A stretch of 64,000 nucleotides of DNA, taken from NCBI GenBank assembly GCA_028716845.1, contig JAQUPF010000008.1, forward strand, positions 1 to 64,000, written 5' to 3'. Source of the stretch: a bacterium (GTDB taxonomy: Bacteria; Auribacterota; Tritonobacteria; UBA1439). This document shows positions 8,576 to 15,815 of this stretch, in pieces; the first letter of the stretch is position 1; the number at the start of each line of letters is the position of its first letter. A model generated the notes under the pieces. That model was not told where the DNA came from, did not search any database, and saw nothing but the letters and a program-made list of their open reading frames with translations. The position numbers and the translations under genes were made by a program.

Positions 8576-9409
8576 GTGACCGTCGCGATCACCGTCCTCG
8601 TCGAGGACGTGGCGGAGGAGGGGCTGCGGCCCGAGCACGGCCTGTCGCTGTGGATCGAGGCCGGCGGGCTCCGCATCCTGTTCGACACGGGACAGGGGCG
8701 GACGCTCCCCGGGAACGCCCGCCGCCTCGGGGCGCGGATCGAGGACACCGACCTCCTCGTCCTCAGCCACGGCCATTACGATCACACGGGAGGCGTCGCC
8801 GGCGTCCTGGAGATCGCGCCCGGCGCCCGCCTGATCCTCCACCCGGGTGCCCTGATCCCGCGGTACAGCGTGCGGGCCGGAAGGCCGCCGCGGATGATCG
8901 GCATGCCGACCCCCTCGCGCGCCGCGATCGAGGGGGCGCGGAGCGGCCGGATCGACCGGGCGGTCCGCCCGCTCCGGCTCGCCCCCGGCATCGGCGTCAC
9001 CGGGCCGGTGCCTCGGGAGACCGACTACGAGGACACGGGGGGGCCGTTCTTCCTCGATCCCGAGGGCGCCCGACCGGACCCGATCGAGGACGACATGGCG
9101 CTGTGGATCGAAACGCCGGAGGGCCTGATCGTCTGCGCGGGGTGCAGCCACGCGGGACTGATCAACACCCTGCACCGCGTGAGAAGCGTGAGCGGCATGC
9201 GCGCTCTCCGGGCCGTCATCGGCGGATTCCACCTCCTCCAGGCGGACGACCGTCGCCTCGCGATGACGGTGGACGCGCTCCGCGCGCTCTCGCCGGGGGC
9301 GCTCCTCCCCTGCCACTGCACCGGAGAGAAGGCCGTCCGCGCCATGACGGCGGCGCTCGGCGGGGGGGTGTCGCGCTGCCGGACCGGGATGCGGTTCCGT
9401 TTCAAATGA
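8576..9409 (+). CDS. Metallo-beta-lactamase-fold hydrolase (COG1237 type)
   Basis: A 277-residue MBL-fold protein. The HxHxDH zinc motif is HGHYDH at 65-70, with the later ligands in VCAGCSHAGLINTL, GGFHL and PCHCTG. The COG1237 subgroup includes a proposed dihydropterin ribofuranosyl-aminobenzene phosphate synthase of methanopterin synthesis and many uncharacterised anaerobe proteins beside cofactor genes. The start is GTG 8576 with GGAGGT just upstream. Reaction unknown; the cluster suggests a thiol, pterin or metallocofactor substrate. Confidence 0.85.
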   Translation: MTVAITVLVEDVAEEGLRPEHGLSLWIEAGGLRILFDTGQGRTLPGNARRLGARIEDTDLLVLSHGHYDHTGGVAGVLEIAPGARLILHPGALIPRYSVRAGRPPRMIGMPTPSRAAIEGARSGRIDRAVRPLRLAPGIGVTGPVPRETDYEDTGGPFFLDPEGARPDPIEDDMALWIETPEGLIVCAGCSHAGLINTLHRVRSVSGMRALRAVIGGFHLLQADDRRLAMTVDALRALSPGALLPCHCTGEKAVRAMTAALGGGVSRCRTGMRFRFK

Positions 9410-9416
9410 AGAGGGG

Positions 9417-10178
9417 ATGGCGTCGATGGACCTGCTGAACGTTCTCATGGATGCGGCGGGGGACGACGCCCCCGTCGGGGATGTGGCGATCGGTGCCTTC
9501 GTCTGCATGGTCAGCAGCCGCCATGCCGGCCTGTCGTCGAGTTTCCGCGGCAGGTGCGGCGCGGCGGGATGCGCCTCCGCCGCCGGGGGCGCCGGCCTCT
9601 CGCGTGCGGGGGACCTCGCGGGGATGAGCGCACGCAGGCTCGCCGGCTACGCCGCCTCCGACAACCTCCTCGAGGCGTCCGTGGGCGTGGCCGCGCTCAA
9701 CTCGCTCATCGCGCCGCCCCCCGCGGCCCTCGCCGAATTGAACGCGTCCGAGGTCATCGCCCGGACGGGCGCGGGGAAGAGGGTCGCGGTGATCGGACAC
9801 TTCCCGTTCGTGGAGCGGTTGCGGGGCGCGGCGGAGGTGCGGCTCATCCAGCGTGAACCGTGGGACCGGGAGGGGGCGCTCCGGGAGGCGGAGGCGAAGA
9901 TCCCCGGCTGCGACGTCGTGGCCGTCACGGGGAGCTCCCTCATCAACCGCACCTTCGGCCGTCTCCTCTCGCTCGCGCGCGGCGCGTACGTCATCGTCAT
10001 CGGGGCGTCGACGCCGCTCTCGCCGGCGCTGTTCCGCCTGGGCGTCTCCGCCCTCTGCGGCACGGTCGTCGACGACGCCGACGCCGCCCGCCGCGCCCTC
10101 ACGCAGGGCGCGACCTTCCGCGAGATGAGGGGCATCAGGCGGGTGACGATCTTCGCGCCCGGCGCCGAGCTCCCGTAG
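9417..10178 (+). CDS. DUF4213/DUF364 family protein
   Basis: A 253-residue protein with a C-terminal Rossmann-like half containing KRVAVIGHFPFVERLR, VVAVTGSSLINRTFGRLL and VIVIGASTPLSPALFRLGV, all typical of DUF364, which has been proposed to bind or chelate heavy metals. The N-terminal part contains CGAAGCASA, which could add thiol ligands. GAGGGG just before ATG 9417 supports that start; ATG 9426 is an alternative. A second protein of related pattern lies at 11704, with NifX-like genes between. Function is not established. Confidence 0.75.
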   Translation: MASMDLLNVLMDAAGDDAPVGDVAIGAFVCMVSSRHAGLSSSFRGRCGAAGCASAAGGAGLSRAGDLAGMSARRLAGYAASDNLLEASVGVAALNSLIAPPPAALAELNASEVIARTGAGKRVAVIGHFPFVERLRGAAEVRLIQREPWDREGALREAEAKIPGCDVVAVTGSSLINRTFGRLLSLARGAYVIVIGASTPLSPALFRLGVSALCGTVVDDADAARRALTQGATFREMRGIRRVTIFAPGAELP

Positions 10179-10355
10179 AGTCTCAGTATTGCACCATCGC
10201 GTCCCGACCGCGTGGTGCGGATATGCTCCTCAGGGGCATCGGCGGCGGGAGAGGGCCCGGTAGGCCGATGGATGTAGTATCCTCCGCCGCAGAAACTAAT
10301 AAATGCAGGGCGGCGAGTGGGTGGAATGGCACGGTATCTGCAGTTATCATAGGCG
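10179..10355 (+). other. Hairpin-rich leader before the NifX-like operon
   Basis: This non-coding stretch holds several inverted repeats in series: GCACCA-T-CGCG with CGCGTGGTGC (10191-10218), ATGCTCC with GGGGCAT (10223-10239), CATCGGC with GCCGATG (10237-10243 and 10264-10270), and TGCAG with CTGCA (10304-10308 and 10338-10342). GGCGGCGGGA (10241-10250) can instead pair with TCCTCCGCC (about 10280-10288), excluding the third stem. It matches no riboswitch class I recognise. It could terminate the DUF364 transcript, regulate the following genes, or both. Confidence 0.45.
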
Positions 10356-10793
10356 ATGAGAGTCGCGATCCCAGTCTGGAACGGGAGGATCTCCCCCGTC
10401 TTCGACGCGGCGAGGAACGTGGTCATCGCGGATGTCGAGGGGGGGCGGCGGGTCCTCACGTCGGAGGCCCGGCTCCCGGAAGGCATCCCGCAGATGCGGG
10501 TGCGGAGCATGGCCGCCATCGGCGCGGAGGTGCTGATATGCGGCGGGATATCGCGCGAGCTCGCGGCCATGCTGCAGTACTCGGGGATACGGGTCATCCC
10601 CGGGATGAGCGGGGAGGTCGGGGAAATCCTCGATGCCTTCATCTCGGGAAAGATCCCGTCTCAGAACTACTTCATGCCGGGCTGGCGGGGATGGCGACGG
10701 GGGCGCGGGTGCGCCCACCGGGGCGGGCGGCAGTGGGGAGCGCCGTTCGCGTCCGGGGACGATGAACGGGGTTTCAGGAACAGGAGGAGGTGA
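10356..10793 (+). CDS. NifX/NifB-C-terminal-like protein (dinitrogenase FeMo-cofactor family)
   Basis: The 145-residue protein begins MRVAIPVWNGRISPVFDAA, the standard opening of the NifX/NafY/ORP fold, which binds metal-sulfur cofactors or precursors. GAEVLICGGISRELAAML and a later GVxVI-type strand complete the fold by about residue 95; the remaining tail is Arg/Gly/Trp-rich and unlike the family. There is no nif structural gene in the window, so nitrogenase is not implied. It is followed after 5 bp by a DUF5320 gene and a second NifX-like gene, a trio common in anaerobes. Confidence 0.8.
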   Translation: MRVAIPVWNGRISPVFDAARNVVIADVEGGRRVLTSEARLPEGIPQMRVRSMAAIGAEVLICGGISRELAAMLQYSGIRVIPGMSGEVGEILDAFISGKIPSQNYFMPGWRGWRRGRGCAHRGGRQWGAPFASGDDERGFRNRRR

Positions 10794-10798
10794 TCGAG

Positions 10799-11158
10799 AT
10801 GCCAGGTTTTGACGGAACGGGGCCCATGGGAATGGGGCCGAGGACGGGCGGCGGGTTCGGATTCTGTCCCCCCGGCGCCGGGCCCGCGGCCGGCGGCGGG
10901 TGGCCGGTGTACGGCGTCGGCAGGGGCGGCATGCCGTGGGGCGGCGGAAGGGGCCGTGCCTGGGGCGGCGGCAGAGGCAGGTGGCGGCCGTACGCGCCGT
11001 ACGCGTGGGGGTACCCCCAGCCCTGGGGGTACGGGCCGCAGGCGCCCTCCGGGGCGGACGAGCTGACCTTCCTGCGCGAGCACGCGCGCGGCCTCGAGGA
11101 GGAGCTCAAGGCCGTCAGGGAGCGGCTGGAGAAGATGGAGGCCGCCTCCGGGGAATAG
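10799..11158 (+). CDS. DUF5320-like Gly/Trp-rich small protein
   Basis: A 119-residue protein opening MPGFDGTGPMGMGPRTGGG, which is the DUF5320 signature, then a Gly/Arg/Trp/Tyr-rich stretch, and a C-terminal coiled coil (LTFLREHARGLEEELKAVRE). ATG 10799 follows AGGAGGAGGTG, which fixes the start over an upstream GTG. Proteins of this family regularly sit between NifX-like and MinD/Mrp-like genes but have no assigned function; a scaffold role is only a guess from the coiled coil. Confidence 0.8.
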   Translation: MPGFDGTGPMGMGPRTGGGFGFCPPGAGPAAGGGWPVYGVGRGGMPWGGGRGRAWGGGRGRWRPYAPYAWGYPQPWGYGPQAPSGADELTFLREHARGLEEELKAVRERLEKMEAASGE

Positions 11159-11236
11159 CGGCTCCACGGGGCGTATGCAGGCGCGGCGGGGACGCGGTGT
11201 CGGGCGTTCCCGCCCGCGCGGCATGAAGGGAGGAGC

Positions 11237-11635
11237 ATGAAACACGCAATTTCCACCGACGGGGACTTCGTCTCCGCGCACTTCGGGCGATGCCCCCACT
11301 TCACGATCGTGAGCGTCGAGGGCGGCGAGGTGCGGTCCGCCGAAACGATCCCCAATCCTGGCCACCATCCCGGCTTTCTTCCGCAGTACCTCCACGAGCG
11401 GGGGGTCGAGTGCATCGTCGCCGGCGGCATGGGGCCGCGCGCGCAGCAGCTGTTCGCCGAGAAGGGCATCGGGGCGGTCCTGGGCGTCGAGGGCCGCGTG
11501 GCCGACGTGATCGACCGGCTGCGGCGCGGCGAGCTCACGGGCGGCGCGAGCATGTGCTCGCCCGGGGCGGGCAAGGGATACGGTATCGAGAAGACGGAGT
11601 GCGATCACGGGGAGCGCCCGCTGGACATTCCCTGA
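11237..11635 (+). CDS. Second NifX-like protein
   Basis: A 132-residue NifX/NafY-fold protein: HAISTDGDFVSAHFGRCPHFTIVSVEGGEV, then PGHHPGFLPQYLHERGVECIVAGGMGPRAQQLF, which is the exact pattern of this family in anaerobes and of the orange protein (ORP) relatives. It differs from the gene at 10356 in having the cysteine and histidines HFGRCPHF and PGHHPG, plausible metal or cluster ligands, and a short Cys/His tail (MCSPG, ECDHGE). GGGAGGAGC precedes ATG 11237. Likely metallocluster binding or transport; the client is unknown. Confidence 0.85.
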   Translation: MKHAISTDGDFVSAHFGRCPHFTIVSVEGGEVRSAETIPNPGHHPGFLPQYLHERGVECIVAGGMGPRAQQLFAEKGIGAVLGVEGRVADVIDRLRRGELTGGASMCSPGAGKGYGIEKTECDHGERPLDIP

Positions 11636-11684
11636 GGGCGCCATTCATGCTACTGTCAGGCAGGCGGTCTCTCCGCCTTGGCAC

Positions 11685-11703
11685 AGAGTGAAGGTCTGAC
11701 CAT
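11685..11703 (+). repeat. Boundary motif copy a (GGTCTGACC) before start codon
   Basis: AGAGTGAAGGTCTGACCAT abuts the ATG at 11704. GGTCTGACC (11693-11701) is a 4-bp-arm inverted repeat. Similar sequences recur at 12511, 23457, 34622 and 36902, always within about 10 bases of a gene end. Confidence 0.5.
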
Positions 11704-12459
11704 ATGTTGCTGCTCGAGCGGTGCCGTGACAGGCTGCGCGGGCTGTCGGCGCGCCACGGCCTGGACGGCGCGGCGGTGACCGTCCTCGCCCGGCCGCTCA
11801 CGCCCGAGGAGGCGATCGGGACGCCGGGGCGGCGGGACTTCCCGATCCTGGAGGGGCGGGAGCGCGTCATCGAGGCGACGGTCGACGGCGCGCGCGGGCA
11901 GGCGTTCACCGATTCTCCCTCGGAGTTCATCGGCAGATTCCGTGACATCCTCGATTCCCCGCTCGCGACGAGCCGCGAACGCGCCGTGTTCCTCGCGGCG
12001 ATGAACGCCGCCCTGTGCCGGCTGGGCATCGCGGAGGGGACCGTCCACTGCAGGGACGACGACCCGGAGGAGTGCGCCGCCGAAATCGCGGCGGCCGCGC
12101 GCGGCGCCGGGGCGCGGACGGTCGGCCTCGTCGGCCTCAACCCCGCCATCGCCGAGGCGCTCGCGGGGGAGTTCGGGCCCGCCAATCTCATGATCAGCGA
12201 CATGAACCCGCGGAACATCGGCGCGGTGAAATTCGGCGTGACCGTCATCGACGGGCGGGAGGGGGCGGCGGCGATCGCGCGGTCGTGCGACCTGGTCCTC
12301 GCGACCGGCACGGCGCTCGCGAACGGGACGCTCGACGGAATCTCATGCCTCGCCCGCGACGCCGAAAGGAGGCTCGTCCTCTACGGCGTGACCGCCGCGG
12401 GGGCGTGCGCCCTCCTCGGCCTGGAGCGGTGGTGCTTCCGGCCGCGGGAGGGACGGTAG
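11704..12459 (+). CDS. DUF364-like Rossmann protein
   Basis: A 251-residue protein with RRDFPILEGRERVIEATVDG near the N-terminus and a C-terminal Rossmann half (GARTVGLVGLNPAIAEAL, LMISDMNPRNIG, CDLVLATGTALANGTLDGI, LVLYGVTAAGACALLGL) that follows the DUF364 layout. I did not see the typical nucleotide-binding glycine pattern in full, so family assignment is moderate. It lies directly upstream of an Fe-S protein gene and downstream of a NifX-like gene. A cofactor-handling role is inferred from these neighbours only. Confidence 0.6.
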   Translation: MLLLERCRDRLRGLSARHGLDGAAVTVLARPLTPEEAIGTPGRRDFPILEGRERVIEATVDGARGQAFTDSPSEFIGRFRDILDSPLATSRERAVFLAAMNAALCRLGIAEGTVHCRDDDPEECAAEIAAAARGAGARTVGLVGLNPAIAEALAGEFGPANLMISDMNPRNIGAVKFGVTVIDGREGAAAIARSCDLVLATGTALANGTLDGISCLARDAERRLVLYGVTAAGACALLGLERWCFRPREGR

Positions 12460-12510
12460 GAGGAGCGGGAAATGCCCCCGGACATCCCGTGTCTCTCCGG
12501 CGCCAGTTCA

Positions 12511-12530
12511 TAGTGACGGCCTGACCCCAT
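12511..12530 (+). repeat. Boundary motif copy b (GGCCTGACCCC) before start codon
   Basis: TAGTGACGGCCTGACCCCAT runs straight into the ATG at 12531. It is a variant of the GGTCTGACCCC motif found at other gene edges in this window. Confidence 0.5.
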
Positions 12531-13034
12531 ATGGGAACGCCCCTCGTCCGCGGCTTCGACATGCGACTCGCCACGCCGGACTGCCTTCCGGGCGCGACGC
12601 ACTACCGCGCGGACGTCGCCCTCCATGAAGACATCGCCGAGGCCCTCCCCTACCTGAACGCCGAGCTCGAAGGCGCCGACTACAACCACGCGGCGAGGGT
12701 CCTGCTCTGGAACGGGGGCGGGAAGCGATACGCCTTCAGGCCCCGCGGGATCGCCATCGCCCCGGTCCGTGACCGGGAGGAGGCCGATCCGCTCGCGCGC
12801 GCCATCATCCGGACCGTGAACGAGATCTGGGCTCGAAGGGACGCGATCCGGCCGAGGTTCGAGGGCAGGCGGCCCCCTCCCACGGCGCTGGAAATCTACC
12901 GGCTCCTCCCCCGGACGAACTGCAGGGAATGCGGCTTCCTCTCCTGCATGGCGTTCGCGACCGCCGTGCGGAGCGACCCGTCGAAATCGGCGCTCTGCCC
13001 CCACGCCGCGATCACGATCGAGGGAGCGACATGA
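12531..13034 (+). CDS. Fe-S cluster protein with C-terminal PF04060-type domain
   Basis: A 167-residue protein. Its last 45 residues hold Cys131, Cys134, Cys139 and Cys156 (CX2CX4CX16C in TNCRECGFLSCMAFA...LCP), the 4Fe-4S motif of the corrinoid iron-sulfur protein large subunit and of RnfB/reductive-dehalogenase activators. The N-terminal 110 residues (GATHYRADVALHEDIAEALPYLNAELEGADYN) resemble a domain often found with this Fe-S motif in anaerobe accessory proteins. There is no CO dehydrogenase gene in view. It ends the cofactor block; ATG 12531 abuts a boundary motif rather than a clear ribosome site. Confidence 0.75.
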   Translation: MGTPLVRGFDMRLATPDCLPGATHYRADVALHEDIAEALPYLNAELEGADYNHAARVLLWNGGGKRYAFRPRGIAIAPVRDREEADPLARAIIRTVNEIWARRDAIRPRFEGRRPPPTALEIYRLLPRTNCRECGFLSCMAFATAVRSDPSKSALCPHAAITIEGAT

Positions 13035-13064
13035 ACAACGCCGGGAACTCCCCGGCGGGTTCCG

Positions 13065-13085
13065 GGAATTGCCAGAGGCAATTCC
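13065..13085. promoter_or_regulatory. Operator-like palindrome over the -35 of the SPFH operon
   Basis: GGAATTGCC-AGA-GGCAATTCC is a perfect 9-bp inverted repeat with a 3-bp centre. It includes the TTGCCA -35 hexamer of the putative promoter and looks like the half-sites of a dimeric regulator. It might also fold as an RNA hairpin ending the upstream gene, but there is no T-run. Confidence 0.5.
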
Positions 13086-13097
13086 ACGCGGTATCAT
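13070..13097 (+). promoter_or_regulatory. Sigma-70-like promoter for the SPFH/ABC operon
   Basis: TTGCCA (13070-13075) and TATCAT (13092-13097) are 16 bp apart. Transcription would start near 13104, giving a leader of about 115 bases before ATG 13219. Confidence 0.45.
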
Positions 13098-13218
13098 GGT
13101 GCGGCACATGACGGTATCGCGTGCGATCGGGGACGGGCCCGACCGCTCCAGGCATGCACGCGGCGCGCTCGCGCGTCGTTGATGCGGCGGGCCGCGCCCG
13201 CGGGGGTTCGCACGGCGC

Positions 13219-14916
13219 ATGGACATCAGGCGAAGGGCCGCAGGGATCGCCACGATCGTCAGCGTCCTCCTCACGCTGCTGAAGTTCACGCTCTACTCCT
13301 TCACCGGCAGCCTCGTCATCCTCGCCGAGGCGTGGCACTCGTTCAGCGACATCGCCACCTCGCTCCTCCTCTTCGTCGCCCTCTCGCGCGGGGCCGGCAC
13401 GGCCCCCCCGGCCGGCGCGCCGACGGGCCGGCTGCGGGTGCGGCCCGAGCTCCTCGTCTCCTTCGGCATCGGCGGCTTCCTCTTCTGCGTCGCCGTCGCC
13501 CTCATCCGCCGCGCGCTCACCGGCGCCGCGGTCCCCGTGCAGAACCCGACGCTCTCCGGGGTGCTCTTCATCTGCTTCGCGATCGGCTCGTCGTTCCTGT
13601 CGCGATTCGAGACCGGCGTCGGGATCAGGCACCACTCGATCGGCCTCGTCTCCGACGGGATGCATTCCCGGGCGGACATGGTCGCCTCGCTCCTCGCGGG
13701 GGTCTCGCTGATCCTCTACGGCCTGGGCATCGACATCGACCGGTGGATGGCCCTCGCCATATCGCTCTTCATCCTCTCCCTCTCGATCGAGGTGATGGTG
13801 AACGCGGCGTCCCTCAGGCTGCGCGGCGACGACGGCGCCGCCTTCCGGTTCCGGTCGTACCGGATCCTCCTCGCCCTCGCCGACCGTGAGGCCGTCGCGG
13901 GGGCGCTCCGGCGGCTCGACGCGGCGCTCGGCGGGCACATCGGGCGCTCGGCGGCATTCCGCCGCCTCTTCCGCGGGGCCTGCCGCGCGGTTCCCCTCCT
14001 GCTCCTCGCGGCGTACCTCTCCACCTGTCTCCACGCCGTGGGCCCATCGGAGCGGGCCGTCCGGCTCCGCTTCGGGAGGCCGGTTGCGGAGGTCGGCCCC
14101 GGCCTCCACCTCAAGCGACCCTGGCCCGTGGACCGCGTCATCAGGCGGGACGCGAGCGCCGTGAAGAGACTCCCCATCGGGAACCTGCTCGACACCCAGA
14201 GCACCGCGCTCCTCTGGACGAGGGTCCACGGGACCGAGGAGGCGTTCCTCTCCGGGGACAACAACTACGTCTTCCCCTACCTCACCGTCCACTACCGGAT
14301 CAAGGACCTCCGGGCCCACCTCTTCCGGGTGGAGGATCCCGTCGGCCTGTGCCGCGACCTGGCGCACGCGAGGCTCCTGCGCTTTTTCGCGGCGCAGTCG
14401 TTCTACGAGCTCGCGACGAGCGACCGCCCGCGCCTCTGCGAGACGTTCATGGCCGGCCTCCAGGAGGATCTCGACCGGTTCGGCGCCGGCATCGAGGTGG
14501 TGGCCGTGAACATCAGGGACATGCACCCCCCCGTCCCCATCGCGGGGTCGTTCGAGGAGGTCATCGCGGCGATCCAGGCGAAGCAGCAGATCGTCAACGA
14601 GGCCCTCGCCTACAGGAACAAGGCGATCCCCGAGGCGCGGGGGGAGTCGGCGCGCACCGTCAACGAGGCCTCCGCCTACGTGATCGAGAAGGTCGCCCAC
14701 GCGAAGGGGGACGCCGCCCGCTTCGCGATGCGCCTGGACGCGCACGGGCTCGATCCGGCGGTCTCCTATCGGCAGATCTATTTCGCTTCCATGCGGTCGG
14801 CCCTCCCGCGGGCGAGGAAGATCGTCTTCGACCCGCGCGCCGGGAGCCCCTCCCTGTACCTGGAGTCGGGCGAGGGGGGTGCCGGGGCGTGGTTCACGGA
14901 GGTGGTGGAGCCATGA
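13219..14916 (+). CDS. Cation diffusion facilitator domain fused to SPFH (HflK-like) domain
   Basis: A 565-residue fusion. Residues 1-200 look like a cation diffusion facilitator: helix 2 AEAWHSFSD (His40, Asp44) and helix 5 SDGMHSRAD (Asp146, His149, Asp153) reproduce the His/Asp metal site that moves Zn2+ and similar ions. After a cytoplasmic link, a new membrane segment at about 256-273 leads into an SPFH domain (SERAVRLRFGRPVAEVGPGLHLKRPWPVDRV) running to the C-terminus with the usual Ala/Glu-rich helix. CDF and SPFH proteins are normally separate. It opens a six-gene operon and overlaps the next start by 4 bp. No good ribosome site precedes ATG 13219. Confidence 0.75.
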   Translation: MDIRRRAAGIATIVSVLLTLLKFTLYSFTGSLVILAEAWHSFSDIATSLLLFVALSRGAGTAPPAGAPTGRLRVRPELLVSFGIGGFLFCVAVALIRRALTGAAVPVQNPTLSGVLFICFAIGSSFLSRFETGVGIRHHSIGLVSDGMHSRADMVASLLAGVSLILYGLGIDIDRWMALAISLFILSLSIEVMVNAASLRLRGDDGAAFRFRSYRILLALADREAVAGALRRLDAALGGHIGRSAAFRRLFRGACRAVPLLLLAAYLSTCLHAVGPSERAVRLRFGRPVAEVGPGLHLKRPWPVDRVIRRDASAVKRLPIGNLLDTQSTALLWTRVHGTEEAFLSGDNNYVFPYLTVHYRIKDLRAHLFRVEDPVGLCRDLAHARLLRFFAAQSFYELATSDRPRLCETFMAGLQEDLDRFGAGIEVVAVNIRDMHPPVPIAGSFEEVIAAIQAKQQIVNEALAYRNKAIPEARGESARTVNEASAYVIEKVAHAKGDAARFAMRLDAHGLDPAVSYRQIYFASMRSALPRARKIVFDPRAGSPSLYLESGEGGAGAWFTEVVEP

Positions 14917-15803
14917 GAATCCGTTGGATGCCGGTCGTCGTTGTCCTCGCCGCCGCCTGCGGCCTGTACCTTTCGGCCTACACGGTGGGGGAGAGCGAGT
15001 ACGTCATCGTCACCCGTTTCGGGAGGCCGGTGCGGATCATCGAACGGTCGGCGGCGCGCCCGCACTTCAAGATGCCGGGGCTCATCGACCGGGTCAACCG
15101 GATCGACAAGCGGACGCAGTGCTTCAGGACGATCCCGATCCAGCTGCTCCTCGGGGACAAGAACCCGATCATCGTCTCCTGCTACGTCACGTGGCGCGTG
15201 GCGGACCCGCTCCGGTTCTTCCAGTCGCTCATGACGCCGGAGAACGCCGGCCAGAAGCTCTCGGACATGGTCTCCTCGCAGCTCGGCAACGTGCTCGGCG
15301 GCTACACCCTCGACAACGTCATCAACACGGACGAACAGGCGGTCAAGCTGTCGGAGATGGAGGGGCGCATGACGGCGGGCTGCAACGCGATGGCGCGCCC
15401 CGAGTACGGCATCGAGGTGGTCGGGATCGGCTTCCGGCGGGTCAACTACCCCTCGATCGTGGCGGAGGCGGTGTACAACAGGATGAAGGCGGAGCGGGAC
15501 AAGGAGGCGAAGAAGTACCGCGCCGAGGGCGCCGAGCAGGCGTCGAGGATCGAGGCGGAGACGGACAGGGAGGCCTCCGAGATCGTCGCGCGGGCGTATC
15601 AGGAGGCGGAGACCATCAAGGGCGAGGGGGACGGGGAGGCGATGCGCATCTACGCGGAGGCCTACGGCCGGGACCGCTCCTTCTTCGAGTTCCTCAAGTC
15701 GATGGAGGCGTGCGAGCGGGTCCTGGGCGAGAAGAGCACGCTCATCCTCTCGACCGACTCGGACCTGTTCCGCTACCTGCGCGCGCCCGAGCCAGCCCGC
15801 TAG
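14913..15803 (+). CDS. SPFH-domain protein, HflC-like
   Basis: A 296-residue stomatin/prohibitin-family protein: one N-terminal membrane segment (residues about 6-23), then GESEYVIVTRFGRPVRI and IDKRTQCFRTIPIQLLLGDKNPIIVSCYVTWRVADPLRFF, as in HflC, and a long charged helix ending LSTDSDLFRYL, the HflC-type C-terminus. HflC with HflK forms a periplasmic cage over the FtsH protease. No ftsH is in the window, and the partners here are two other SPFH proteins and an ABC transporter, so a different client is likely. ATG 14913 overlaps the fusion gene by 4 bp. Confidence 0.8.
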   Translation: MRIRWMPVVVVLAAACGLYLSAYTVGESEYVIVTRFGRPVRIIERSAARPHFKMPGLIDRVNRIDKRTQCFRTIPIQLLLGDKNPIIVSCYVTWRVADPLRFFQSLMTPENAGQKLSDMVSSQLGNVLGGYTLDNVINTDEQAVKLSEMEGRMTAGCNAMARPEYGIEVVGIGFRRVNYPSIVAEAVYNRMKAERDKEAKKYRAEGAEQASRIEAETDREASEIVARAYQEAETIKGEGDGEAMRIYAEAYGRDRSFFEFLKSMEACERVLGEKSTLILSTDSDLFRYLRAPEPAR

Positions 15804-15815
15804 GAGACCGACGCC

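Noticed and set aside
10356-11635. Nitrogenase cofactor genes
   Set aside because: NifX-like proteins alone do not imply nitrogen fixation; there is no nifHDK or nifEN, and such proteins are common in non-fixing anaerobes.
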